DNA of 64,000 bases from Vulcanimicrobiota bacterium (GTDB lineage Bacteria; Vulcanimicrobiota; Vulcanimicrobiia; Vulcanimicrobiales; Vulcanimicrobiaceae), in contig JAAXCW010000006.1 in the NCBI GenBank assembly GCA_013036095.1, forward strand, positions 120,704-184,703, read 5' to 3'. A program made the position numbers and the translations under genes. Of this stretch, positions 20,517 to 29,804 are shown in pieces. The notes beneath the pieces were generated by a model. It searched no databases. It was not told where the DNA came from and saw only the letters and a program-made list of their open reading frames with translations. Positions within the stretch are counted from its first letter, which is position 1, and each line of letters begins with the position of its first letter.

Positions 20517-21050
20517 ATGGAGATGCAATTGCGCATCGTTCCCGTGAACGGGATCGACCCCGCGTTTCTCTCCCGCCTGGGATTGTGTTTGGCGGAGCGT
20601 TTTCTCTACGACGTCGTCGTCGAACGGTCGCTCTCACTCTCTCGGAGCTGCCTCAACAGCACGCGAAAGCAACTCTTTCTCCCCACGCTGACGACAAAGC
20701 TACTGCGCGAATACGGCGGCGAGGGCGGTTTGCTGCTGGGCATCACGGATTTCGATCTCTATAAGACCTCACAGCGGTTCGTCTTCGGAGACGCCGACGA
20801 ACATCGCCGCGTGGCGGCCGTTTCACTCCACCGGCTTCGCAATGAGTTTTACGGAGAAGCTGCCGATGAAAATGCGCTCTTTCAGCGCACGCTGAAGGAA
20901 TGCGTTCACGAGCTCGGACACGCGCTCGGCCTAAAGCACTGCTACAATGCGCGCTGCGCCATGCACTATTCGAATTCGATCTTCGAGACGGATAACAAGA
21001 TGCCGCATTTTTGTGATGTGTGCGAAAAGCGGAGCCGCGCGCGGAGCTAG
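20517..21050 (+). CDS. amzA: Archaemetzincin-type zinc metalloprotease
   Basis: This 177-residue protein carries the full archaemetzincin signature. HELGHALGLKHC gives three zinc-ligand histidines and the catalytic Glu, starting near residue 131. It is followed by C-x-M (CAMHYS) and a C-x2-C pair (CDVC) for the structural zinc. The upstream ITDFDLY and FVFGDADEHRRVAAVS segments also match. No signal peptide is seen, so it is probably cytoplasmic. The start may be ATG 20517 or 20523. Its 5' end is divergent from acpS with 44 bases between. The family is common in archaea and patchy in bacteria. Confidence 0.92.
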   Translation: MEMQLRIVPVNGIDPAFLSRLGLCLAERFLYDVVVERSLSLSRSCLNSTRKQLFLPTLTTKLLREYGGEGGLLLGITDFDLYKTSQRFVFGDADEHRRVAAVSLHRLRNEFYGEAADENALFQRTLKECVHELGHALGLKHCYNARCAMHYSNSIFETDNKMPHFCDVCEKRSRARS

Positions 21051-21054
21051 CCCG

Positions 21055-21789
21055 CTAGCGTAAAACGCGCGCGTCGGCCTGCGAGATGACGTGGCGCCCG
21101 TCGTAACAATCGACGACGAGTTCTCCCGCACCCCCGAGCTGAATCGCGGCGCCTTCGAGACGCTCGTCTGAACCGTCTAACCTCAAGCGATAGCGCGCAC
21201 CTGGAAGCCCGGCCGCGCGTTCCCACACGCGCGCGATTTTTTCGGGCGACGCAAGCATCGTATAAGAAGCGCCGGCACGACGCAGGATCGCGGCGAGAAG
21301 CTCGCCGCGATCGAAGTCCCGCAGGTCCGAAAGAAACGCGGGGGGCGGATCGACATTCGCAAATGTGTCGTCCTCGGAGGGCCGCATCACGTTGACACCG
21401 ACGCCGCACGCAACCCATGCCTGCGAACCGGCGACGCGTGAAATGCACAAGATGCCGGCGACTTTCGCTCCGTCCAAGAGGACGTCGTTGGGCCACTGGA
21501 GTTGCGTGGCGACGCCGAAATCCGCGAGTGCTTCGTGCACGGCCACGCCGATCCAGAACGGCACGCTCCAAAGATCGCTCGATGGAACCGGGTCGGGCAG
21601 CGCAGAAGTGAACAACAGCGCACTGCCGGGCGACGCGATCCACGACCGCCCTTTGCGTCCGGCTCCATTGGTCTGATAATCCGCAACCAGCGTTAGTCCG
21701 CGCGTTTCGGGCTCGCCCAGGATCTTCGCGATATCGTCGTTGGTGCTGCCGGTCGATTCGACGCGGCGGATCTGCGAGAAGCGGTTCAT
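21055..21789 (-). CDS. birA: Biotin-[acetyl-CoA carboxylase] ligase
   Basis: This 244-residue ligase attaches biotin to the carboxyl carrier protein. Motifs seen are VESTGSTNDDI, the biotinyl-AMP loop QTNGAGRKGRSW, LQWPNDVLLDGAKVAGIL and a GVGVNV strand, then a small C-terminal domain (RLEGAAIQLGGAGEL). There is no N-terminal helix-turn-helix, so it is a ligase without the repressor function of E. coli BirA. The family's usual KWPND reads QWPND here. Its start faces ndk across a pair of repeats. Confidence 0.92.
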   Translation of the reverse strand: MNRFSQIRRVESTGSTNDDIAKILGEPETRGLTLVADYQTNGAGRKGRSWIASPGSALLFTSALPDPVPSSDLWSVPFWIGVAVHEALADFGVATQLQWPNDVLLDGAKVAGILCISRVAGSQAWVACGVGVNVMRPSEDDTFANVDPPPAFLSDLRDFDRGELLAAILRRAGASYTMLASPEKIARVWERAAGLPGARYRLRLDGSDERLEGAAIQLGGAGELVVDCYDGRHVISQADARVLR

Positions 21790-21804
21790 CGTCGGGCGCT
21801 TCTT

Positions 21805-21882
21805 CCTTCGACGACGTGCGCCTCCGGCGCACTACTCAGCCCTTCGACGACGTGCGCCTACGGCGCACTACTCAGGATGACA
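21805..21882. repeat. Two tandem variable-hairpin repeats between birA and ndk
   Basis: Two adjacent copies (21805-21839 and 21840-21882) read CCTTCGAC, GAC, stem GTGCGCC, loop TCC or TAC, stem GGCGCAC, TAC, TCAG. The second continues into GATGACA. Read on the other strand the arms are TGTCATCCTGAG and GTCGAAGG, as at 18.4 kb. The loops differ at one base while the stems of this pair agree. They fill the gap between two divergent genes. Confidence 0.85.
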
Positions 21883-21912
21883 ATTATGATCCCGTAACGT
21901 AACGAGGCTCCT

Positions 21913-22371
21913 ATGGCTATCGAACGTACGCTCCTCTTGTGCAAACCCGACGCCGTGTCGCGCGGCGTGACCGGCGATATTATCTCGCGCTTAGAACGCC
22001 GCGGCTATATTATCGTGGCCATGAAGATGATGCAGCTCGACGGCGAGCGCGCGCGCAAGCATTACGGCGAGCACCAAGGGAAGCCGTTCTTCGACGGACT
22101 CGTAAAATTCATTACGAGCGGTCCGCTGGTCGCGATGTGCGTCGAAGGTGAATCGGCAATCGCCGGGTGCCGTCAATTGATGGGAGCGACCGATCCCCTG
22201 GCGGCCGCGCCTGGCTCGATACGCGCAGATTATGCGCAAACGATCGGCCGCAATCTCGTGCACGGCAGCGATTCGCACGAAAGCGCCGAGCGCGAACTGC
22301 AGATCTTTTTCGACCCCGCCGATTTCGTTTCGCGCAAGCACGATCTCGAGCGCTGGATCTTCGAAAAGTAA
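21913..22371 (+). CDS. ndk: Nucleoside diphosphate kinase
   Basis: Ndk (152 residues) balances nucleoside triphosphates. The start [20 protein letters not shown], the [10 protein letters not shown] segment and the active-site block [20 protein letters not shown] with the phosphorylated His are all present. Length fits. The stop TAA abuts the enolase ATG with no spacer, so the two are likely one operon. Confidence 0.96.
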   Translation: MAIERTLLLCKPDAVSRGVTGDIISRLERRGYIIVAMKMMQLDGERARKHYGEHQGKPFFDGLVKFITSGPLVAMCVEGESAIAGCRQLMGATDPLAAAPGSIRADYAQTIGRNLVHGSDSHESAERELQIFFDPADFVSRKHDLERWIFEK

Positions 22372-23688
<1,317 letters not shown>

Positions 23689-23704
23689 CTTACACACCGG
23701 ACAA

Positions 23705-23726
23705 TTAAAAGCTCGCTCGCTTTTAA
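23705..23726 (+). terminator. Hairpin after enolase, possible terminator or RNA-end element
   Basis: TTAAAAGC and GCTTTTAA form a perfect 8-base stem with a 6-base loop, 16 bases after the enolase stop. No T-run follows, so termination is not assured. The region from here to 23811 is the leader of the next gene and shows no other structure I trust. Confidence 0.4.
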
Positions 23727-23811
23727 AGAGGCGTGCGAAGTTTTGCTTTGCGTGATTATGGCAACACTAAATGCGACACCTTCCCCCCGAGCACACAATG
23801 GAGACAAGGGT

Positions 23812-25848
23812 ATGTTTCGACCGCAGAACCTAGTAGCGGCCTTCTTAAGTGCGGCCTTGCTATGCACCACGGGCATCGCACTGGCCGACAAAGACAAAGG
23901 CGGCAATCACGATAAGCACGGCAGCAGCGCGGCGGCGCAACCGGGACAGAGCAACAGCGGCGGCGATTCAAAGGCGGCAGCGCAGCGCGGCCCCGGCGGC
24001 GTCGGCGGCCCTCGTTCTTCGCCGGGCGAATTCGACCGCAGCATGAGCCACAGCAAAACCACGGGGGACGGTTCCCTCGGAACCGAGTTTGAAGGTAGCG
24101 CGGGCGGCCGCGATGTGTTCGGCACCGGTGCAAAGGCCGGCGTCCATGTCAAACTCTCGAACGGCAGCACGCACGATTTCGCCATCTCCGAGGCGGCGCT
24201 CAACTCGCTCAAAGCGCATCAGGGCCGCAGCGATTTAATTTTCTTCACCACGAACGGCCAGCAAATCACGGCCGTCTGTGCGCGTGGCGAGAAGGACAAC
24301 ATGCGCGTAACGGCGCGCACGGGCGACACCTTCATGCTGCAAGATAAGAGCGGGCAGACGCGTGAGATCAAACTCGACAGCAAGACGGCGAGTCGGCTGC
24401 ACGTAAAAGTCGGATCCGACTTGGAAGTGACGGCCATGACGGCAACGAGCGGTAAAGTCGTCGCGCTCGACCTGGAGAAGAAACATAGCTTCGACAAGTT
24501 CGCCCGCAACCGCGAGTCGGAAGTTGCGAAACTCGATAGCGACCGTCAAAAAGTCGATATGGATACGCGCAAGCTCGACAGCGATCGCGCCAAGGTGAAA
24601 TCCAAGGAAGACGTTGACGTTGCCAAGGTCGACATGGACAAACGCGACGTCGATATCGACCAGGAAAAGCTCGACATCGACAAGGCCAAGGGTAATAAAG
24701 CCGATATTGATGCCGACCGGCGCAAGCTCGACAGCGACAAGAAGAAGTGCGACCACGACATCGCGAAACTCGACAACGATACGAAGAAGGCCAAGAAATC
24801 AGATGTTGAGGTAGCCAAGGCCGACGTTGACACCAAAGGGCACAAGGCTAAGAACCGTAAGTCCGACACTGAAGTAGCCAAATCCGACACGGACGTCGCC
24901 ATAAGCGGCGCGGGCAAGTGCGGTCACGGTTCGTCGCGAAATGGCAATCCGGCCTACGCGAACCAAATGGCCAAAGACGCAGCCAACGACGCATCGGGCC
25001 ACAACCCGCCCGGACTTCCGCACGAGTGCGTGAATCCGGCCGGACATACGCGCGGATTCTGCAAGTCGTCCAGCAGCGAGGGCATCTGCGGCGGCGGCAG
25101 CGGTTCGGGCGGCAGCGATACCGAGGTCGCTTCGAACATCTCGAAGCCTTGCGCTCCGGGAACCAGCTCGAAGAGCCACGGCAACCCTGCGTTTGCCAAT
25201 CAAATGGCCAAAGACGCAGCCAACGACGCATCGGGCCACAACCCGCCCGGACTTCCGCACGAGTGCGTAAATCCGGCCGGTCACACCCGCGGCTTCTGTA
25301 AGTCCCGTGAATCGACCAGCTCGGCAATGTGCGGCGGCGGATCGGGTGGCGGCGGCATCGCGCCGAGCAATCTGCACGGCGGCATCGCAAGCGCTTCAGT
25401 ACCCGCTCCGGGTAAGGCGACGGTGCCTGGCGCGCGCAATGGTGGAAGCGGAACGGTACCCGGCATCGGCGGCGGCACGGGAGCCGTGCCTGGTCCGGTA
25501 GTGGCACGCGCCGGCACGCCTCCGACCGATACACGCGGCGGCGACCGCGGACCGGGCGCGCCGGTCGGCATGATTCCGGTTGCGGGCGGGCAGTTCGCGA
25601 ATGGCACGCGCGGTTCGACGCGCGGCGCATCGCCGACGCACGTGCTCGGCTCTTCGACCGGGCCTACAAGCGGACGCCGTATCGCAGCTCTACCGACGCG
25701 CGTTCTTCCGGTTGCTATTCAACCGGTTGGAAAACGGCGTTGTGTTTGGTACAAGACCGGAGTGCTCGGAGCTTCGACCGGCCCGCGTTACATCATCGGG
25801 ACCTCCGCGATAAGCGGCAAGCCGGTGCTCCACAAGAAGTGTCGCTAG
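23812..25848 (+). CDS. Secreted protein with Asp/Lys repeat region and duplicated Cys domain
   Basis: The ATG at 23812 has GGAG 8 bases upstream and opens a clear signal peptide (PQNLVAAFLSAALLCTTGIALA). The frame runs further up, but those residues precede the signal. The product is 678 residues. About 25-125 are Gly/Ser-rich and 130-235 look like a small beta domain. From 240 to 365 runs a charged, helix-prone repeat of units such as KLDSDRQKVDMDTRK and KRDVDIDQEKLDIDK, rich in evenly spaced Asp and Lys. Two near-identical Cys-containing domains (FANQMAKDAANDASGHNPPG...) follow. The tail is Gly/Pro-rich. I do not recognise the family; a calcium- or surface-binding role is only a guess. Confidence 0.7.
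   Translation: MFRPQNLVAAFLSAALLCTTGIALADKDKGGNHDKHGSSAAAQPGQSNSGGDSKAAAQRGPGGVGGPRSSPGEFDRSMSHSKTTGDGSLGTEFEGSAGGRDVFGTGAKAGVHVKLSNGSTHDFAISEAALNSLKAHQGRSDLIFFTTNGQQITAVCARGEKDNMRVTARTGDTFMLQDKSGQTREIKLDSKTASRLHVKVGSDLEVTAMTATSGKVVALDLEKKHSFDKFARNRESEVAKLDSDRQKVDMDTRKLDSDRAKVKSKEDVDVAKVDMDKRDVDIDQEKLDIDKAKGNKADIDADRRKLDSDKKKCDHDIAKLDNDTKKAKKSDVEVAKADVDTKGHKAKNRKSDTEVAKSDTDVAISGAGKCGHGSSRNGNPAYANQMAKDAANDASGHNPPGLPHECVNPAGHTRGFCKSSSSEGICGGGSGSGGSDTEVASNISKPCAPGTSSKSHGNPAFANQMAKDAANDASGHNPPGLPHECVNPAGHTRGFCKSRESTSSAMCGGGSGGGGIAPSNLHGGIASASVPAPGKATVPGARNGGSGTVPGIGGGTGAVPGPVVARAGTPPTDTRGGDRGPGAPVGMIPVAGGQFANGTRGSTRGASPTHVLGSSTGPTSGRRIAALPTRVLPVAIQPVGKRRCVWYKTGVLGASTGPRYIIGTSAISGKPVLHKKCR
24964..25268 (+). 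repeat. Direct duplication within the secreted repeat protein gene
   Basis: A 68-base segment at 24964-25031 recurs without change at 25201-25268, and the similarity extends on both sides with a few changes. It encodes the domain core QMAKDAANDASGHNPPGLPH, followed by ECVNPAGHTRGFC. Exact identity at DNA level points to a recent duplication or to gene conversion. Confidence 0.85.
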
Positions 25849-25875
25849 CCCAATCCATTGTGTAGCGACAGAGAA

Positions 25876-25904
25876 AGGGCCGCGAAAGCGGCCCTCTTCT
25901 TTTT
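25876..25904. terminator. Intrinsic terminator between two convergent genes
   Basis: GGGCCGC-GAAA-GCGGCCC is a perfect 7-base stem with a GAAA loop, followed by TCTTCTTTTT and preceded by GAGAAA. It lies after the secreted repeat protein gene and just before the end of the opposing gene. Confidence 0.9.
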
Positions 25905-25905
25905 G

Positions 25906-26424
25906 CTAGCCCATATTTCCCCAACGGTAATGGGGCGGATGCGTGACGTAGGGCGGTCCGCTCTTGATGATAATCTCGGTGTGGTTGTCGAGCTCGATGT
26001 TGCGCGGATTTCCTTTGAACGGCTTTCCGTCAACGGTAATCTTCAGCTTGGCTCCGCGCCGCGCGAGGAGCGGGCCGGCTTGGTACCAGTTCAACGGCTG
26101 CTTCCAGACGTCGAAGAAATTTCCGAGCCTGAAAAACTTGTGGATCGGAACTTCATCGTGGATCAAACCATCGGCGGTGTGCGTGTGCAGCCAATACAAA
26201 CAGTTGTTGTGGATGCCGATGTTTGCCGGCAAGACGAGGCGCTGGTATCCGTCATAGAGTGCGAGGTACTGGTGGATGTGAACGACGGCGCCCTCCATGC
26301 CTTCGCAGCGGATACCGTCGATGGGCGGGGGCGCGGTGTTGTGACGGGGCGGGGCCTGACGCGGAATCGCCGCGATCATGCAGCAAGCAAGCGCGGCGAT
26401 TATCAGGGATACCGATCGTTTCAT
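25906..26424 (-). CDS. Exported His-rich protein of unknown function
   Basis: This 172-residue protein starts with a signal peptide (MKRSVSLIIAALACCMIAAI). The mature part has a conserved-looking core: GAVVHIHQYLALYDGYQR, NNCLYWLHTHTADGLIHDE and KFFRLGNFFDVW. The H-x-H and HTH clusters could bind a metal. I have seen this type of core in uncharacterised periplasmic proteins but cannot name a function. It is the last of two genes on this strand, convergent with the secreted repeat protein. Confidence 0.65.
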   Translation of the reverse strand: MKRSVSLIIAALACCMIAAIPRQAPPRHNTAPPPIDGIRCEGMEGAVVHIHQYLALYDGYQRLVLPANIGIHNNCLYWLHTHTADGLIHDEVPIHKFFRLGNFFDVWKQPLNWYQAGPLLARRGAKLKITVDGKPFKGNPRNIELDNHTEIIIKSGPPYVTHPPHYRWGNMG

Positions 26425-26443
26425 GACCGGAAAAGGACGGCTG

Positions 26444-26872
26444 TTAGTTGGTGAAGTCCTGCACGAACAGCATCTCGCCGTCCGGACCTTGCACCGCGGC
26501 GATGCCCACTTTCGAGAAGTGGCGCTGCATGATGTTTGCCAGATGCTCGGGGCTTTGCAGAAGGGCTTGGTAGGCCGTCGGTTCGTCGGGGCTCATGGCC
26601 AGATTCTCGCCGGCCCAGCCGAACGGAATACGGTCGGCCTTCATGCGGTCAAACGGCGATTGTCCGGTCTGCGACACGTGCGCGAAATAGTTGTGCTGCG
26701 CCATGTCGATGCCGTGGGCGCGCGCGACGTCCGTCAGGCGGTTGTCCAGTCTGAGCATCGGCAGCCCGGCGCGGGCGCGGGTGGAGTTGAGGTCGGCAAG
26801 CATGCGCTTCTCTGCCGGTACGGATATGGAAGCGCTCTGCATGGCTAAGCCAAGCACAATAGCATGAAACAT
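26444..26872 (-). CDS. CAP/SCP-domain secreted protein
   Basis: The ATG at 26872 begins a short signal peptide (MFHAIVLGLAMQSASISV) and gives 142 residues. A longer frame to 26974 would overlap the divergent gene. The CAP (cysteine-rich secretory, SCP-like) core is seen in LADLNSTRARAGLPMLRLD, VARAHGIDMAQHNYFAHVSQ, PFGWAGENLAMSP and SPEHLANIMQRHFSKVGIA. Bacterial CAP proteins of this size are extracytoplasmic with unknown partners. It lies 19 bases upstream of the His-rich protein gene. Confidence 0.85.
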   Translation of the reverse strand: MFHAIVLGLAMQSASISVPAEKRMLADLNSTRARAGLPMLRLDNRLTDVARAHGIDMAQHNYFAHVSQTGQSPFDRMKADRIPFGWAGENLAMSPDEPTAYQALLQSPEHLANIMQRHFSKVGIAAVQGPDGEMLFVQDFTN

Positions 26873-26964
26873 CGTATATAAGTAATCGGCATATCCGCCT
26901 CGGACTTCGCATGCTTGCTTCCAAGCAGGCGGGCGGCGGCCAGCATACGACGAATGGCCGCCAC

Positions 26965-27621
26965 ATGAGCACACGTACCATGCCGAATCCCGAGCTCTTA
27001 GAGTTTGTCCGGGCCGCCAAGCAGCACGGGGTGAACGATGAGTTCATCGTCTCACTGCTGGGCGACCGAGGCTGGTCCGAGCGGCGCGTCTATGCCGCTC
27101 TTTCGGCGTATTACGCCGACGTGCTGGGAATGCCCGTGCCGGCCCGGTCGGGTCAGGTTGAGAATGCGCGAGACGCCTTTTACTATCTGCTCAATTTCAT
27201 TACGCTCGGGTTTTGGACCGTCGCACTCGGACAGGTCTTTTATATTTTGATCGCCCGGGCGTTCCCGGACGCAACGCAAAGACAGTATTACGCTGAGTCT
27301 TTGCGCGACCAGATCTCATGGCAGGTTGCCGTCGTTGTTATCTCCTTTCCGGTCTTCGTCTTTGTGCACACGCTGATTCGGCGAGAGCTTTCGTCGCGTC
27401 CGGACCTTTACGACTCGGGCGTGCGCCGCTGGCTCACTTACCTGGCACTTGTTATCGCAGCGATAGTAGTGCTCGCTGACGGCGTTTGGTTTATTAGCGC
27501 CTTGCTCCGTGGCGAACTCACGGTCCGATTCGTCCTCGATTCGCTCGTGCTGCTCGTACTCGGCGGCGGCGTCTTTCTCTACTATTTGAATACGATCGAC
27601 GCTCCCGCAACGCAGTCGTGA
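26965..27621 (+). CDS. DUF5671-like integral membrane protein
   Basis: This 218-residue protein begins with a soluble, helix-turn-helix-like segment (LLEFVRAAKQHGVNDEFIVSLLGDRGWSERRVYAAL). Four hydrophobic helices follow, with the DUF5671-type pattern NARDAFYYLLNFITLGFW. Function is unknown. The start could be ATG 26965, 26980 or 26911; the last adds residues overlapping the divergent CAP gene leader. Its stop overlaps the next GTG (GTGA). Confidence 0.75.
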   Translation: MSTRTMPNPELLEFVRAAKQHGVNDEFIVSLLGDRGWSERRVYAALSAYYADVLGMPVPARSGQVENARDAFYYLLNFITLGFWTVALGQVFYILIARAFPDATQRQYYAESLRDQISWQVAVVVISFPVFVFVHTLIRRELSSRPDLYDSGVRRWLTYLALVIAAIVVLADGVWFISALLRGELTVRFVLDSLVLLVLGGGVFLYYLNTIDAPATQS

Positions 27622-28052
27622 AACTTGACCGCATTTTTGGTGTCGCGGCGTGCATCATCGTGGCGCTGGGTTTGGTACTTGCCTTCCTCGTCATCGGCCC
27701 TCCGGGCCACGCCCGGCTCGTCGCGCTCGACCAGCAGCGCGGGAGAGATCTTTTCTACATCGCCTCCGGAATACACGCCCGCTTCGGTGAGACGGGCGGC
27801 TTGCCCAAAGGCTTACCGAGCGATTTGGAGCGGCGCGACCCGGTTACTCTGCGCCCATACGAATTCCAGAGAATTGACGCAAAGAATTACAAGCTTTGCG
27901 CGCGCTTCAGCTTAGCGGCTGAAAACGAAGCTCTTGAACCATCCTGGCCCGGGCAATCCTGGCCGCATGGCGCCGGACGAACCTGTTATCAATTCAACGT
28001 TGCGGCGTCTGAAGTAGCGCCTCGCTTGATTTCACCTGCGAACCGGCGGTAA
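27618..28052 (+). CDS. Small anchored protein of unknown function
   Basis: This 144-residue protein is translationally coupled to the DUF5671 gene. One N-terminal membrane helix (IFGVAACIIVALGLVLAFLVIG) is followed by a soluble domain with two Cys residues (YKLCARFSL and GRTCYQFNV). The coupling and common pairing of DUF5671 proteins with a short anchored partner suggest that they work together. No motif is recognised. Confidence 0.7.
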   Translation: MKLDRIFGVAACIIVALGLVLAFLVIGPPGHARLVALDQQRGRDLFYIASGIHARFGETGGLPKGLPSDLERRDPVTLRPYEFQRIDAKNYKLCARFSLAAENEALEPSWPGQSWPHGAGRTCYQFNVAASEVAPRLISPANRR

Positions 28053-28108
28053 CGGCCCGGGAGCCATCCAAACAGGGATACAACGCCTGGATAGTAAGTT
28101 CTTGGCGG

Positions 28109-28180
28109 GGGCCCGTAGCTCAGCGGTAGAGCGGCCGGCTCATAACTGGTTGCGCGCAGGTTCGAATCCTGCCGGGCCCA
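28109..28180 (+). tRNA. tRNA with CAU anticodon (Met, possibly Ile2)
   Basis: The acceptor stem GGGCCCG/CGGGCCC is perfect. The D arm is TAGCTCAGCGGTAGAGC, the anticodon loop CTCATAA, and the T arm GCAGGTTCGAATCCTGC. The discriminator is A and CCA is not encoded. The initiator features (unpaired first base, three G-C pairs before the loop) are absent, so it is elongator Met or the lysidine-type Ile tRNA. Confidence 0.93.
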
Positions 28181-28199
28181 AGCCCCCAGGGCGTACACC

Positions 28200-28994
28200 G
28201 TGAACGAACTAGACGAACCACTCTCGCTTGATCCGGAATGCCGCGCGCGTTACGAGCGCGACGGATTCATGAAACTGAAACTAGTCTTTTCAGCGGAGAC
28301 GATCGCGCAGTTTCGCGATCCGATCTCTTCGGAGGTCGTTCGTCGCAATTCTGTGACCGCTCCGTTAGAGGAGCGCGACACATATCACAAAGCCTTTCTG
28401 CAGATAACGAATCTCTGGCGAACCCACGATACCGCGCGCCGGTTTGTCTTCGGCAAGCGCCTCGCGATGATAGCCGCACAGCTGCTGGGTGTGCCTCGCG
28501 TGCGCTTGTATCACGATCAAGCGCTGTACAAGGAACCGGGCGGTGGTATCACACCGTGGCACGCCGATCAATTTTACTGGCCCTTGGATAGCGACAAGAC
28601 CATCACGGCCTGGGTGCCGCTGCAACCAACGCCGCTGGAAATGGGTCCACTCGCCTTCGCCGCCGGAAGCCACCGCATGACGATCGGGCGCGATCTCGAG
28701 ATATCCGATGAAAGCGAACGGAGCTTAAAGGAAGCGCTCGCGGCCGGCCGCTTTAGCGAGGTTAACGAGGCGTTCGAACTCGGCGCGGTCAGCTTTCATT
28801 CGGGCTGGACCTTTCACCACGCCGGCGCCAACTGTTCGGACCGCCCGCGCGCCGTTATGACGATCATCTACATGGCCGACGGCGTTCGCCTCGCCGAGCC
28901 TTCGCGCAAACAGCACTTCGCCGACTGGGAGGCTTTTATGCCGGGCGTACAGCCGGGGGATGTTGTTGACAGCCCGCTCAATCCCGTGTTGTAG
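28200..28994 (+). CDS. Phytanoyl-CoA dioxygenase (PhyH) family oxygenase
   Basis: This 264-residue Fe(II)/2-oxoglutarate oxygenase starts at a GTG 19 bases after the CAU tRNA. The iron facial triad is visible as HAD in TPWHADQFYWPLDS and the distal His in SGWTFHHAGAN. An Arg for 2-oxoglutarate lies in DRPRAVMTIIYM. The substrate is unknown, since this family hydroxylates fatty acyl-CoAs as well as many small molecules. It is the last chromosomal gene before the tRNA-Glu and the island. Confidence 0.88.
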   Translation: MNELDEPLSLDPECRARYERDGFMKLKLVFSAETIAQFRDPISSEVVRRNSVTAPLEERDTYHKAFLQITNLWRTHDTARRFVFGKRLAMIAAQLLGVPRVRLYHDQALYKEPGGGITPWHADQFYWPLDSDKTITAWVPLQPTPLEMGPLAFAAGSHRMTIGRDLEISDESERSLKEALAAGRFSEVNEAFELGAVSFHSGWTFHHAGANCSDRPRAVMTIIYMADGVRLAEPSRKQHFADWEAFMPGVQPGDVVDSPLNPVL

Positions 28995-29009
28995 TAACGA
29001 GGCCGTTGA

Positions 29010-29084
29010 GGCGCCATCGTCTATCGGTTAGGACATCGCCCTTTCAAGGCGGAAAGACGGGTTCGATTCCCGTTGGCGCTACCA
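29010..29084 (+). tRNA. tRNA-Glu (anticodon TTC), integration target
   Basis: The acceptor stem is GGCGCCA/TGGCGCT with one G-T end pair. The anticodon loop is CTTTCAA (TTC), the T loop is GGTTCGATTCC, and ACCA is encoded at the end. Its last 28 bases recur at 50120 and its last 23 at 53422, so this gene is the insertion site of the island that follows. Confidence 0.96.
29057..29084 (+). other. Left attachment site (3' end of tRNA-Glu)
   Basis: The 28 bases from ACGGGTTC to GCTACCA are identical to 50120-50147. The last 23 are identical to 53422-53444. Tyrosine integrases commonly recombine in the T arm and 3' end of tRNA genes, leaving the gene whole, as here. Confidence 0.88.
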
Positions 29085-29410
29085 AGTCGCGATTGAAAAC
29101 GAGCACAGATTCACGTCGAATCGCCCTGGCTTTGCGTTAGCGAAGCAAGTTGGGCGCGAAATGGGCGCGCGGCATCTTCACAAGTCGCCGGCGCGCAATC
29201 CCTGGCCCGATCTAAAGTTGCAGATTAGCGAGCGGAACACGCCGCCTTTAAGGTCGCTTGCGCCGGTTTATTCCCGTCGACCGCATGGCCCCGTGGTGAG
29301 AGCGAATCACTTCCCGATCACGAGCCGGTTCAGAAGTGCCACCCTGCTGGCACTCTTTGATGCGATTACACGATCAGAAAGCGCATAGCAGAAAGGCGGC
29401 CACCGTAACA

Positions 29411-29791
29411 ATGTCATCCGACCCCTCCAACCTTCAGCATATCAATCATACGACGGCGTTAAAGGCTTTCGATCGTATCGGCGATGCATGGCAGCTGTCG
29501 ACTGAGGAGCGCTGTCGGATCCTCGGCGCTGAAGTCGGCACCTACGAAGATTGGATGACGGGAAAGAGAACACCGAAGCTTTCCGATCCCCAGATCATCA
29601 CAATCTCTAAGGTAATTAACATCTACGACGGGCTGCACAGGCTCTTCGGAGATCAAGCATATGCCGACAGGTGGATTAGATGCGAGAATGCCGCCTTTAA
29701 CAACCAGCAACCGATAAATCTTCTCACGAGCCGAAGCCCTGCCGGCTTGGATGGGGTCTTTGAATTGGTCATGGACATATTAAGAATATGA
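29411..29791 (+). CDS. Xre/MbcA/ParS-type antitoxin-like protein
   Basis: The ATG at 29411 gives 126 residues. An N-terminal helix-turn-helix-like part (LKAFDRIGDAWQLSTEERC) is followed by a C-terminal block IYDGLHRLFGDQAYADRWI, with an N-x-x-L (INLLTSR) and a GLDGVFELVMDIL end. This is the pattern of MbcA/ParS/Xre antitoxins. The usual partner is a RES-domain NADase toxin. Here the next gene, 13 bases on, is a DUF4238 protein and no RES domain is seen. It is the first gene of the island. Confidence 0.75.
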   Translation: MSSDPSNLQHINHTTALKAFDRIGDAWQLSTEERCRILGAEVGTYEDWMTGKRTPKLSDPQIITISKVINIYDGLHRLFGDQAYADRWIRCENAAFNNQQPINLLTSRSPAGLDGVFELVMDILRI

Positions 29792-29804
29792 AAGCCGCGG
29801 CTAC

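Noticed and set aside
20473..20637. N-terminal extension of AcpS
   Set aside because: The extra 55 residues are Arg-rich, overlap the archaemetzincin gene, and precede the exact family start MIVGIGTDL.
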